Assembly (NCBI GenBank): GCA_001792895.1
Contig: MARA01000058.1
Location: 124,001-188,000, forward strand
Length of the DNA: 64,000 bases
Direction of reading: 5' to 3'
From: Lentinus brumalis
Lineage: Eukaryota; Basidiomycota; Agaricomycetes; Polyporales; Polyporaceae
Numbering within the stretch: position 1 is the stretch's first letter; every line of letters begins with the position of its first letter. A program made the position numbers and the translations under genes. The notes under the pieces are model-generated. The model ran no database searches, was not told the DNA's origin, and worked only from the letters and a program-made list of their open reading frames with translations. Shown piece after piece: positions 51,293 through 63,400 of the stretch.

Positions 51293-51690
51293 ATGTATCA
51301 TATCAGCAGTATAGACCCGAGGTTTGTATATGCTACTACGAGAGCTAACACCGCGCAGGATGGATGGAGGCTGCGCTCCTGCTCCGCAACGCGCCGCTCC
51401 TGCTCGACGACGCGCCGCTCCTGCTCGACGACGCAGCGCTCCTGCTTGAAGACGCCTTTCTCCTGCTCGACGACGCCTTTCTCCTGCTCGACGACGCTGT
51501 TCGCCTGCTCGACGACGCCTTTCTCCTGCTCGACGACGCTGTTCGCCTGCTCGACGACGCTGTTCTCCTGCTCGACGACGCTGTTCTCCTGCTCGACAGC
51601 ATGTATCATATCAGCGGTATAGAACCAAGGTTTTTACGTGGTACTATGAGAGCTAACACCGTGCAGGATGGATTGAGGCTGTGCTCCTGC
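51293..51690. repeat. Direct repeats flanking the minisatellite
   Basis: About 90 bases beginning ATGTATCATATCAGC recur at 51293 and 51601 (308 bases apart) with some 85 percent identity by eye, through GAGAGCTAACACCG and GCAGGATGGAT. The minisatellite follows the first copy, and a short run of the same kind follows the second. Confidence 0.75.
51374..51604. repeat. 21-bp minisatellite, 11 units
   Basis: Eleven units of the type CTCCTGCTCGACGACGC plus four variable bases. On the minus strand each unit encodes a heptad such as VVEQEKG, VVEQENS or VVEQERR; on the plus strand LLLDDAF-like or CSTTLFS-like units. The minus-strand heptads could form a coiled coil, but no gene start or splice frame around it could be fixed. 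Confidence 0.85.
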
Positions 51691-52297
51691 TCGACGATAT
51701 CGCGCGCTCCTGCCCGACGAGTCCGCGCCACTCCTCCTCGACACTGCCTGATGATTTGACAACCACGACAAGCAACAATCGCTCCTGAAAAGGTGAGTTA
51801 TCGAAGCTACAATTTGTAGTTGGTATATGTCTATCCGCGGATGGACCAGATACATTCTGAACCATTGTCATGTACATACTGTGTCAAATTGGCATACACA
51901 AGCGCAATGTCGCTGCTTACGTCCGCCTCCCTACTCAGACATGTCCCGCAGGCTTTGCGCATCCCCCGGAAAACACCTCGACCTTCTCTCAAGCTAACTG
52001 GTGCACACCGCCCTTGCTGGTCGCGGGGAAGAGACTGGTATATTCATGGCAAGCCAACGAGCACGCGCCGCCCGCCGCCCGCCGCCTGCGCACGTCGCAG
52101 GGAAAACACTGGTAGGTTCTCTCAAGCCAACACGCACTCGCGGCTCTCGGAGGGACCAGTCGGTCGCGGTTCCTTCAAGACTTCATGTAAATCGAGACCC
52201 CCAAGATTTATAGGCGGATTTATAAAGGTAAGCTTTGCAGTGCCTGCTTACTTCTTACTGATAGGTATATAATGTTGCATCCTGATGACGGAAATTC

Positions 52298-52390
52298 GCG
52301 CGGGCGCCAAAAACATGGCGGAAAAGTGTCGTCGCCTGGCCAGAAATGACGTACGACGACACTTTTCCGCCATGTTTTTGGCGCCCGCGC
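52298..52390. repeat. Perfect hairpin, 37-bp arms (first of a tandem pair)
   Basis: Arm 52298..52334 (GCGCGGGCGCCAAAAACATG...) is the exact reverse complement of 52354..52390, with a 19-base loop. No coding role. A transcript would form a long perfect duplex. Confidence 0.9.
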
Positions 52391-52415
52391 AAATTACGGC
52401 GCTTCTGAAGCTTGG

Positions 52416-52501
52416 GCGCGGGCGCCAAAAACATGGCGGAAAAGTGTCGTCGCTGGCCAGGCGACGACGACACTTTTCCGCCATGTTTTTGGCGCCGGCG
52501 C
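52416..52501. repeat. Near-perfect hairpin, 37-bp arms (second of a tandem pair)
   Basis: Arm 52416..52452 equals the left arm of the first hairpin; the right arm 52465..52501 differs from perfect complement by one base (CGCCGGCGC for CGCCCGCGC). Loop 12 bases. The 118-base period includes spacer ATTAC(G/A)GCGCTTC(T/C)GAAGC, so the whole hairpin unit was duplicated. Confidence 0.9.
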
Positions 52502-53043
52502 GAATTACAGCGCTTCCGAAGCTTGGGGACCCAGCCCGAGTCTGGCGGTGCCGCCCCCAAGCATCCCCAGGGAGTATTGGTGTAGAATTCATCCATGAAA
52601 AGGTACTATTCGCTGTGTAGTCTAGTGCACACATCTTACACAATGAAAATAGCCATGGGCACTAACAATATGCATAAAACATGGCCAATAACCTAGGACG
52701 GTTGTGTAAGGCCGTCCGCCCGGCGCAGAGAGGCCCTCCTTTTCTGCGATTTAGGGCAGGTGTCGGACGCTCTTGCAGCTGCCCCTGCCCGGTCCTCTGC
52801 TCTGTCGACTTCCCCGGCCGTCTCTACACTCAGGTCTTCTTCCCCCCCGGATATCCATTTTTGCACTGTCAGTCCTCCTGCCATCTCGAGTTTCAGTATG
52901 TGGTTTTTGCTCTTCGCTTTCATCTCCATCAGGCAGGCACAATTGGCCGCTAGACCTTTCCGCATGATGCCTGTCCTCCTTGAATACACGTCCACGATGT
53001 CAGGTCTCAAACGCATCTGCTCATTTTATAGACCATATCCGCC

Positions 53044-56000
53044 ATGTCCTCGCACCAGCACAAGTACGACAAGTTTGTCATGCCTGCATCGCACGTGGTG
53101 TCCCTACCTGGTCGTCATCCTCGACTCCCTGTCATCTACGAGTACGAAGAGCACCCTCTCGTTCCCTCGACCGACAAGCAGAAGGGCCGCATCTTCGTAT
53201 ACGTCCACGACACCTCGGAGAAGGGCAACTTGGAGTATTATGAGTTCGCAAAGCAGCTCGTGTTCCCCGATGGGACAGAGGAGGCAGTCACTGAGGCCGG
53301 TACGTGCACTACCAGCACCAGATCTTTCTCCCTTTGTATCTGAGCTTGCGCGCGAAGGTTTCCTCAAGCTCAAGCCCGGCGACTACGTACTTGCCCGCGA
53401 TGCTCACGGTAGTGGTGAGGAGGAGGAGGATCATCCGGTTGTATGGGTTACTGGAGGGTAAACTATCGTCTTCTGGTCATGTACGTTCAATTCTCATTGT
53501 CTCTCAGAGATGCATTGCCCGAAGGCATGGCGAAGTCGCTTCAGGATCTGCAGGAGGATATCCTCGGCTCGGAGGAACTGATGGACGCGGAGAAGGCTCG
53601 TAAGGTTGATGGGGTGTGGTGCGGCGGCATTCATTGGGAGCGCAGCGATTACGCTGTGAACATTGCAACGTCGGAGCGTTGCTACACGGTTGCGCAGTCA
53701 TATCAGATTCAGCGCAACCTGACATCACCTGCGGTGGGGGCGAAGGTATACGGTGACCGCACAGCCCACCACGACTTGCGGAAGAAAGTGATTCAGGTAT
53801 GTCTTTGTGTGTGTACTCTCGTAGGGCTGCGTGCTCACTACATAGGGACAGACCGCCGCACCTGTAGCCGTTGCCAGTCTCCAGCGCGCCCCTCCCGCTT
53901 ATTTTCAAGCGATGCAGGTTCAAGCGGAGGTCAACAACCTGCCTCGTATCGGCGACGAGGACAACGTCGTATCACCGACCATGCAGATGAACATCGCGGC
54001 GACCAAGTCGCACGATGCGCTCGCAGGTATGCATCTCCTATTACTAAACCACCGTCCCCATACCAACGCCCAGTCTTACAGCCGACCATTTCTCTCGCGA
54101 CCTTGGTCAGTTCGCCGGCAAGCACATCGACGAGCACGACTCGGAGGGCGGTTACACATGCATGATTAGCATGAACCGTCTGTCACAAAATGACAGCCCG
54201 GGTTATTTCATGGCGGACATCGGCGTGGCGATTGGTCAGGGCGTTGCTCATATCTGGGCGAAGTTGTAGCTCATGAGTGTTCGTTTTGTGTACAGAGCAA
54301 CGCGGCATTATAACCACCTGTTTCTCTGGTCTGCAGTTCCACGGCGGTTTCCCCCCGACAGCCCCTCCGGGACAGACACCAGACAAGACTTCATATCGCT
54401 GCGTCATTGTTTGCTACCCGCCTCGGGCATCCATGGACGGGGACTCCATGATTGGTTTCGGTGCTCTTCCTGAAGGGAAGTTGTTTTCATTGCCTCCGGA
54501 GATGACGAACGCTCTGTGAGTGCTGCTGTTCCAAGTATAGCTTTGCGTACAGTAGACTAACTATGTTCAGTTTTGACTCCCAGACCTTCTCCACCAACTG
54601 CGCCAATTGGCTCTCAGAGGGACCCACCCTTACGACTGACCAGGCGTTCTTAAACTGGTATTATCGGTCTCTTTGTCAGATGATCCACTTCTTCACGCGG
54701 CAAATCCCCACCTCGTCCCGTCCTTCCTTTGACGTTGCAAAGTTCAGGGAGTGCCTCTCCATGCCGTCTACCAGCGACCGCCCCACTGCCCTCCTGCCTA
54801 AGCCTTGGTCGTTAGCCCCCGGGATTGACGATGCCACCACGGCGGCCAGAGCAGAGGCAGCGAAGCAGTGGGAGCAACACAAGAACCGTGTCGCGTCCTT
54901 TATCCCCCACGTCATCCACCTGCGTCACGAGAAGGCGGAGCGCGAGCGAGAAGAGAAGGAACGAGAGGAAAGAGCGAAGCGGAATAAGCGGTCCAAGGGA
55001 AAGGCGAAGCAGGCTGGCAAGGGACCTGGTCAGTTGCAGTCGCTTTCAACGTGTCTTTCTGTGGCTAACTGACTGTACTTACAGGGCTCAAACGTGCTAG
55101 GGAGGACGATGAGGCATATGAAGCGGATGACGATGGTGAGCGAAGTGTGCTACTATGCGTCTGCAGACTACTCACTGCCAGATCTCTACAGAGGTCCGTT
55201 TGACCAAGAAGCTCAAGAAGCCTGAGCATGACGGTCGCGCGAACGGGACACGTCCAATTGCATTCAAGAAGCGTAAGGCCAACGGTAAAGCAGTTGCCTT
55301 GGCGGCAGAAGAGTTGTCGGACATGGACGTTGACGAGGATGCATGGCCTCCAAAACCGTCTACGAATCGCCGTAAGCAACGGTCTCTACTCAAGAAGACT
55401 GAGCATGATCATCGCGCGAACGGGACGCGTCCAGTCGCGTTGAAGAACCGTAAGGCCAAAGGTAAAGCAGTCGCCTCGGGCACGGAAGAGTTGTCGGACA
55501 CGGACGTTGACGACGATGCCCGGCGTCCGGAACGGTCTAACAATCGCCGTAAGCAACCGTTCCCAACTGTGTGTACATGGCAATACATACTGAGGACTGC
55601 TTTACAGAACGTTTCGACTTTGTACAGATGCCGCCGCGGCCTCCGCACCTGCGTGCGACCGCACGGAGGGAGCAGCGGGTGTTGTCTGGTTCCAACGATG
55701 CGCAGGGCACTCGGTACTCATTACGTTCTTTGACATGTCGGTCGAATCCATGGTTGTGACAATTTATAATTACTGATGACGGCGTGTAGATCTGAGTGCA
55801 GATGATTCTTGTGGGATGGAAAGCGAGCGTGGAGGTGACTGGCCCAACACCATGAAGTGCGGTCTGCCTCGTCTGCCAGAACCGTCCCACGAGAGCCGCA
55901 GCTACTCGACTGAAACGGAGCCTGAGGACGACGAACTGCAGTCTCAGGAAGAAGAACGTACGTGATGCGTGTTCTCATACGCCGGCATAAGACATTGAGC

Positions 56001-58158
56001 ATATTGCATTCCCTGCAGATTTGGCAGCAGATATTCCCACTGAGTTGTCTAGCTCCCAAAATGACAGCTCTCGCAATCTTTGCAAGGCCCAGAGCAGCAG
56101 TATCACTTGTACGTGTCCCCTGCAAGACTAACAACCGGTCGTACTGACGTTTTCGGTCATAGGCTACCAGCCGGTGCTGGACTCCCTATCGCAAGCACGC
56201 CTCGCTGAGGTCCTAACGGAATACGAGGACGTCGCTTCTGGCATCCCTGCGCCATCTGGGTGCGACCGTGACGTGGATACCTTCCTTGCAAAATGGCGTG
56301 CCGAATCCCCGGGCAGCATATCGGACGAATTCGCGGGCTGCGTCGTACAGATGTGGAGTGGACACCGCGTCCGACAGCTTAGTGCCGATCTCATTGCATT
56401 GAACATCGCGCTGGAGCGACGTCGGCTCATGCTTTGCAACGCTGCGGCTTGGACGTGGCTCACGGTATCCTGCGTCGATGCCGCAGCCATTCTAGTCGGC
56501 CGGCTCCTTAAGTCCCAGCACGCTCTTCGGAAGTCCTCGGACTGGTTCGAACGTCTCGTTCGTGACATCTTCTTCACGGTGCGATCCCGGAAGTCGAAGA
56601 CGCTATGCAGCAGAGACTACTGCCCCAACTTGGTTGTCGGCGAGAGCTCCGCCCGTGTTGCTGCCCCTCGCACATCCAGAGAAACCATCACTTTGGCCGT
56701 GACGGATGCACTCGTGTCTGTTTTGGAGTGTTGGCTCGGATTTCCCGCTCGCACAAAGCAATTTTCCGCGTACTTCGTCGTCTTCCTCCTGCAAACAATC
56801 CCAAACGAAGACGTTCTACTCCTGCCGGAGATCTGGAATGCACACCAGTCTGTTGGAGCACGCATTCTTGGCCGGCGCGGAACCCGTCCAACATCCTTTA
56901 GAGTCTCCGACTTCCACCCCTTCATCAAAGCTCTCCAGGCCCACCCCATAGCATCGCCGGATTCCCGCGAGGCCAGGTTGCTTCAGCGGATCTCCGCTGC
57001 TCGGGCTCGTTGTCAGACATCCCTTCATGAGGTTTCCTGCGCCCTACAGTCCGCACTTCCTGCACTTCCTCGGCATGCAACAACCCCGTCGTCCTCGCAA
57101 GCTCATAGAAGCGGTCCTGCTGCTGCGGTCGACCCAACCCAAGTCGACACTGGATCTACCTCGGCCAGCCCGACCCGACCCATCGCTCGTCGAGCCTCGG
57201 CGGCGGCGGCAGCGCGGAGCAAACCCCTTGCAGTTCTGCCTCCTGTGGCTACTCCTGCACAGCAAGGCGTTCATCTGTTGATACAATTCCTGCGCGACGC
57301 TATGGCGGTTGTCCGTGATCCCTCTTCCAGCTCGTTCACGTCAGTTCAGAGGCGGATCGCATCGGATCTCGACCGCTTCCTACCAATGCGTGAACACGGA
57401 CGATCTCGCATCAAGGTGCGGGGACCAGGAGGTGCTTTCCATCCAGACATCATCGACCTTCCCGGCGGTTTCGCTAGCTGCGTCCTCACACGCTCCCATC
57501 TGTTCAACTCTCCCCTGCTTCTCACACTTCGTTCGTCTTCCTACTACTCCAGTTTGGAGCAGTGGCAGAACACTCTTGTCCTCCATGGCTACGACGGCAC
57601 AGACAACGACACAATACGGAAGTCCCTTACCGGTGTCCTCAACATGTCATCATATGGGCAACCGCAAATCCAGCGGTTCTACAAGGCCTGGACTGACCCG
57701 AGAACTACTTTCTGCTCGAGGAGGACTTCCGGACCATGTGGCAGGAAGCACAGAACAAGGACAGCAACAATCCCGAAGACAAGAAGATTCAATTCTTGGA
57801 CTTCCTGCAGTGGACTCAAGCTGTTACCGAGGAGAAGGAGAAACTCTTTCCTCTATGCGGTAGTCTGACCGGTTATCTCCTCACAGCAGACTTTGTATAC
57901 GCCGGGCGGGTCGCCCGTCCCTCCTTGGACGAGGTCGGGAACGTGATCCACGGTATGAAGTTGGGATCCTGGAACGGTCTCAAGGCTATTGGACAGCCTT
58001 TGGCACCAAAAGCGTCCTGTGCGGATGTTATTGGTTGCTTCAAGTCTGTTTACACCGCGGTTGAGAAAGCGTTCACGGAGGAGGAACGGGCCTGGATGGG
58101 GTTTGATGCGATTATGCTAGAACATGCCCTTTGTAAATACCAGCGCGTCGTGAATTAG
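53044..58158 (+). CDS. Giant orphan protein, about 1480 residues (one apparent frameshift)
   Basis: Model: exons 53044..53299, 53358..53457, 53508..53796, 53852..54026, 54082..54234, 54296..54515, 54571..55028, 55085..55135, 55192..55568, 55628..55736, 55790..55957, 56019..56108 and 56163..58158. Every splice phase agrees, so one gene is favoured over several. No family recognised. Seen: a beta-rich N-terminal part (GDYVLARDAHG, VWCGGIHWERSDYAV), a charged helix KAEREREEKEREERAKRNKR, a duplicated 59-residue basic/acidic block, an acidic stretch, then a large mostly helical C-terminal half. Near 57697..57699 one extra C is needed to continue into ENYFLLEEDFRTMWQ; read literally it stops at 57868. 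Basic clusters suggest a nuclear protein (inference). Confidence 0.75.
55212..55568 (+). repeat. Intragenic 177-bp (59-codon) tandem duplication
   Basis: Units start at 55212 and 55389, both encoding KK-(P/T)EHD-RANGTRP, then KRKANGKAVA or NRKAKGKAVA, EELSD(M/T)DVD and NRRKQ. Each unit is a basic nuclear-localisation-like block followed by an acidic block. Coding frame is kept. Confidence 0.85.
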
Positions 58159-58362
58159 CCAGGTTGCGTTTCCCTCCTTCATTCTGATGGTGTCTAGATT
58201 TCCTGCGGAAACCGTGACGGTGTGATACTTATTCTGTTGCACGACTCTTGTCATAACATCCCCAAGTCATTGAATATAGAACCACCAATGCGCAATTACA
58301 AAGCAATAAGTAGCGTCCAAAAGAACGGCATACTGTTCAAGACCCGTCTATAGAATACACCT

Positions 58363-59676
58363 CTAAGCAGACTCCATCTCTACCTCCTCCGGCCGGTCGT
58401 CCTTCAAACTGAGACGCTTCATGGCCTTCTGAGGCGGTTCCCCAAGTTCCGCAGACCCAGACCCCTCACCGTCATCCTCGCCGTCATTGCGGCCGTAGTC
58501 CGCCTTACGCTTCACCTTCTTCAAAGGGGAGACCGCCTTGCGGGTCATAGCTCGAATGGCGGCAATGTTGTAGTCCTATGATAGATAGGTAAGTTTCTCC
58601 TGGTAAGTACTTATGTATGATGTATCTGCCTACCCGTTGAACCTCGTTACTGAGCAGACAGATTGAGCGCAGCTTTGGAAGGAACATGTACTCGTCTCGT
58701 CCGACTTTGGCAAGATGCAGGGCAAAGCGCACTTCCACCATGTTGCTCGGACTGAATATCTCCGGTGTTGCGGTGTCGCTGATAAACCGACCTCTGTGGC
58801 AATTGCTGTAAGTGCATCTGCTCAAGACAGGATTTGAACTTGAACTTACCCAACTGTAGAGCGAGTCCGCTGCCAGTAGTAAACCGCATTGTCCAAGGTG
58901 TGCACCTCAGTGCGGAGGGCTGGACGCAGAACGTTGAAGGGGTCGATGACCTCGGACAGATCAGGACGAACATCATCATCAGAGATGTCCTTGGCTGGCG
59001 TGAGATATCGGCTACTGAAAGTCAAGGTATGATTGCCCTCTGCCTCTCCTGGCGCCCAGTCTCTCAACTGGCCGCCACGCTGCATAACCTTCCCCTTTGT
59101 GACCTGGAACAGTGTACTCAACCCAAGGACTGCTTGATTAAAAGTGTCGCCCCCCAGTCCAGTCAAGGTCACGGACTGCTTGAGATTGATGAGGAGGTTT
59201 GGGTTACGAGGAATCCTGGTAGGTGTGTTTCTGTTTGACAAAGGATACTGGGCGGATCAATTGAGAGACTCACTGGTAGCGTCGAATAGGAGGGAGAGAA
59301 CAATCTGCCAAGTACCCTTGCACCTTGAACGTGCATTCCTCTTGAACATCGTTCGCGGGGTGATCTTCATCATAGTCCACCAAGACTAACATGGGAGGTT
59401 TGCGCAACTCATACAACCGAATATAGGAGTCATAATCAAAGCCCTGCTGCAGAGGTCAGCTCCATGTCTGCAAACATTGGTCTATGATGTTGCTTACCTC
59501 GCCAATGCTAGCCAGCTGCGAATCCGGCTCGCTCTTGATTCGCGTACGCATCTCCTCTTCCAACATCTCCCCTGCGCTCCTGTCAGTTGTCTAAACGCCC
59601 GCAAAGTCATCAGTTACTCACGATACTTGGGAGCATCCGCACGCATATGGTTGAGAAGGGGCCCCAAAAACGACAT
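58363..59676 (-). CDS. Orphan protein with basic C-terminus
   Basis: Minus-strand gene from ATG 59676 to stop 58363, about seven exons with consistent phases: MSFLGPLLNHMRADAPKY, then EMLEEEMRTRIKSEPDSQL, GFDYDSYIRLYELRKPP, a large exon with NPNLLINLKQSVTLTGLGG and ISDDDVRPDLSEVIDPFN, then FISDTATPEIFSPSNMVEV, and a last exon starting DYNIAAIRAMTRKAV. The middle has alternating hydrophobic stretches like a beta-rich domain. The C-terminus has SPLKKVKRKADYG followed by an acidic run, a likely nuclear-localisation signal. One acceptor (CACAGAG before GTCGG) is unusual but is the only in-frame option. No family recognised. It converges with the giant gene and diverges from the next. Confidence 0.65.
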
Positions 59677-60412
59677 TGCCACAGTGAATAGTATAGAACG
59701 CACAAAGCTGAAGTTGGGAGGAAAGTCTGGAGGACTAGGGTGGATGGGGCACCGTCTGCAGTCCAGATACGCAAGGTGAGTATATCTGACAGCCTCATGC
59801 CCTTCTTCTTTGGAATGTCGCCATCCCCTGACAAAGACCACTGACCAGTCGGATTGTGGCATACAGGCCGGAGGTGTCTTGGCAGCCGGAAATCCATTCA
59901 CCAGGGATTGCAGCCGAATTGCTGGCATGGTCGCGATCCGTCTGGCCTGCACAGGTCGCTGACATTCCCTCTCCCTATGGCCTTCCCTTCCCATCGTCAT
60001 TGCTATTGATTACACTCAAATGAAAGCATTTTTCAATCCAAATGTCGCTGGAAGTGTTTTTGTGATCAGGGATCCCTGCAGCCCAAGAAATCATTGAAAC
60101 TCTGTGATGCTTCCTGATAGGAACTAGCGAACTCAAGCGAGCCATCACGACAAGATAGCTGCACAACCCAGCCCTTCCGGCTCCGGCACGTACTCCGGAA
60201 TCACGCAATGCAGGCCCTCTGAGAATGGATAAAAGGCAGCACAATTTTTTTGGGATTCTCCAGAGTCCGAACTTCTCTTCGACCTCTTGATCCCGTCCCA
60301 TTCTTTGGCCAATATCCCCCCTGCTCATCCGGCATCCCTCATCTCTGCTCATCCCTCATCTCTGCTCATCCCGCTCTATATCCTTCTGTATCATTGCACA
60401 TCTCCCTTCGAA
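59677..60412. promoter_or_regulatory. Divergent promoter region of two orphan genes
   Basis: About 740 bases between start codons on opposite strands. CT-rich near 60413, with CATCCCTCATCTCTGCT repeated near 60336 and 60351. No copy of the 24-bp cluster motif is present. Confidence 0.5.
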
Positions 60413-63400
60413 ATGGCTCCTCGCAAAACCGCTGCTGCCAAATCGTGAGTAATCCCTTATCATAGTCTTACCCTGTGTAGGAGCTGAAGTTTGTTACTAC
60501 CCACAGCACTACCAAGGCTAGTCCTGCCCCGAAGCCCAAGGCCAAGGCAGCCAAGGCCACTCCGATGATGACCGCGACGGCTACTCGCCGTTTAGCTTCT
60601 ACCCAGGCCGCCAAAGGGTATGTTGATGTTATTTTTCTCCACCGACTTTACTGATTTTTTCATGGTCTTTTAGCGAGCAAGTTGCTAAGGTTGGCCGAGG
60701 CGGAGCTCGCAAGAAGGCTATTAGGTGAGTTGTCCTATGCTGCGACCATGATAGGTCTCTGAGTAAGCATAGCCCGGAGTTTGTGGACAGTGAGGCGGAA
60801 GAGGGCGAGGAGGAGGAGATTGATGACGCTGAAGAGGCCGGAGAAGAGGACGGTGATAGCATGGAGGAGCGTACAGCTGAGGACATCGGGTGAGTCCACA
60901 TATTACTGGTGCTATGCTGGAGTTCTTACGCTTTGGGGTATGCAGCAGTGAGGACGAGGCTGACACGGCCTCTGTCGCTGGTACCGAGGATGAAGACGAG
61001 GCCGAGTACGCAACCCCCCGGAAGAATGTGGAGCGTACCCCCAAGGCCTCGTATGTCTCATACTTGTAGAACACATCATACCTGCTAACCCAGTGCCTAG
61101 CCGGACTCTCAAAAAGGGTGAAGTGCCCGTCAGCCAAGGCTCGCCCTCTCCCAAGTAAGTCTTACATTCCTTTCTAGTGTCACAGACTAACTCATGTTCT
61201 ACGTTCTTACAGCAAGCCTAAAGCCGCTGCGACCAAGGTCTCTGCGACCAAGGTCACCAAGACTGCGGCAACCAAGGCTGCCACGCCCAAGGCTGCAGCA
61301 ACCAAGGCAACCAAGGCCGCTGCAACCAAGGCCGCTGCAACCAAGGCGTCCTCGGCCAAGGCTTCCGCCATAAAAGCCCGTGTTCCGACTCCTGCAAAGC
61401 GGGGCAAGCGTGCCAAGGAGTAAGCTGCATACCCCATGGCTTTGTACATTCGTCTCATGTTGCCTTCAGGGACGATTCCGATGATGCTATGGAGGAAAGG
61501 TATGTGCTGCATTGAATCAGGTATTGTTTCATTTACTGACTTGTCACTAGCGCATCTCCCACCAAGAAGACCCGCACCGTTGGGTAAGTCCAGTGCTGAA
61601 TATTCTCATGTACCATTGCTGATAACATTTACTTCAGTGTCAATACTTCTGAGGCGGAGGAAGACACTGCTGCTGAGGACTCTGACATCGTCATGGTGGA
61701 GTCTCCTCCGCGGGGAAGGAAGGCCTCTCGGTGAGTACTTCGTTCTCGTTATCAACAGTTCTGATGTTGATATCTTGTATAGCACTGCTTCAACTGTTTT
61801 CAGTGCCCAGAAGGTTCTTCCGCTCCCTCGCCGCCAGACCATTGCTAAGGCGCTCCAGAAAGGCAAGATGGGTTCCAAGGTCACTCCCCCCGAGTAAGTC
61901 CTCTTTTGTTGACAGATAGACCTCACCTGACACTTGACTCAGTTCCAGCGACAAGTTCTTCAACCCCGCGGAGGAGGAGGTCGATGAGGAGGAGTAATGC
62001 ACCCGTGCTACAATAATGGACGCCGTCTTATATGATTTCTTCTCTCAATGTAGACTTGAACGTCAGACCCGTCTGTTCACTCACAACTCCGATTCTGCGG
62101 CCCTTGATACCGATGACGATGTAGAGGATTTGGGTTCCACGTACGTCTGTTCAATAAAATGTTTACTTGCACTGTTCTCAATCATTTTCTGGTAGCATCC
62201 GCGGCATAAAGATCAAGCCAGAGGACGGGGAGCGGACTCCTGCTCGATCCAAGAGCAAGAGTGTACGCTATGACATGTAAGTTTTGTTTTGCTTACCATG
62301 GCCATGAGGTGCTGCTTCATATACCCATTGTTCCAGGGACGATAGCACCTCCGCAGTTCCGGAGCCTTCACAATCTCCCGAAGAGTTGCGTCAGATCAAC
62401 GACAACTATCTCGACAATCTGCTGGAGATGAACGTACATGCCAAGGGCAAGGACACCTCGGGAGTCCTGGACTACGACAACCTGGACCCAGTCCTCCTGC
62501 CAACGTACTCCAGTCTTCCCCGTCTCCGGTAAGTTTTGTCAAACACGTATGTGGTGCATTTGAAGAGCTCATGATTTTTACGGCAGACCGTGCCGTGCCG
62601 ACTTTGGTGCCTATACCATTATGGTCATCCGTCCGCATGAGGGCATATTCAGCGAGGACCAGTATGACATCTGTCGGCGGTGAGCAACGTCTTATGATAT
62701 TTTACATGGCGGTGTCTGATGCCATGCAATTGTATAGGTCCTTGCTTCGGGTCATGCTGTATTCAGGGGGACGCGCTAATCCAGAGGACGACCCCTTTGT
62801 GATCAACCCCGCTCGGTATGATCCCGCAGACGCGATGGTCCATGCCTTCATTCCAGACAGGCCGAAGGTTCTGACCCTCTGTGCAAAGTCGACTGGGGAT
62901 GTTCGTCCATCTCGGTTCATCTGTGTCGATGTGGTGCTGGTGGTGGCCTGTAACATTCTTGTCCCTCAAGGCCTATACAACGACAACTCCAAGCTTGCCA
63001 AGCAGCTTTGTGGAGCTCCGATGTATGGTGAACATGACCGTGCCGCTGCATTCTTTGGCACGGTCTTTGGTGAGGAGACCTTGTTGTTCACCTCTTACGG
63101 TCTCAACACGACCGAGGAGAAGTACAACGGCATCGCCTATCGTACCATGGTCGCCAATAGCGGCACCGCTGCCAACAGCACCCCAAAGAAGGGTATGTTT
63201 TTATACTTGGTTTGCGCGGAATTATCTTTTTGATTCTTCCTTCCAGTGCCCAAGATCAAGGGGATGGGGTTCACTCCCGGTCGCAGCACGACTGGTTCTG
63301 GTCTCTCAAATGCCAAACCTTCTCGTTCCCTGCTAGACATGCGCGACAAGACCGTATGGGGGCACGGAGATGACAGTAAGTCTGCCTTGAGTTTAGTATG

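Larger units (their letters stand above)
50498..53043. other. Repeat-rich gap
   Basis: About 2.5 kb holding the fourth motif copy, a 21-bp minisatellite between direct repeats, and two tandem hairpins. Long frames on both strands across the minisatellite (for example 50825..51622 plus, 51298..51609 minus) stem from the repeat length being divisible by three. The right end is the promoter of the next gene. Confidence 0.5.

Noticed and set aside
50825..51622. 265-codon plus-strand frame across the minisatellite
   Set aside because: Half of it is the 21-bp repeat, which is open in several frames because 21 is divisible by three; no homology or splice context.
53300..53321. 22-nt intron in the giant orphan
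   Set aside because: It is in phase, but a normal 58-nt intron (53300..53357) from the same donor is also in phase and has a pyrimidine tract, so an ultrashort intron is not needed.
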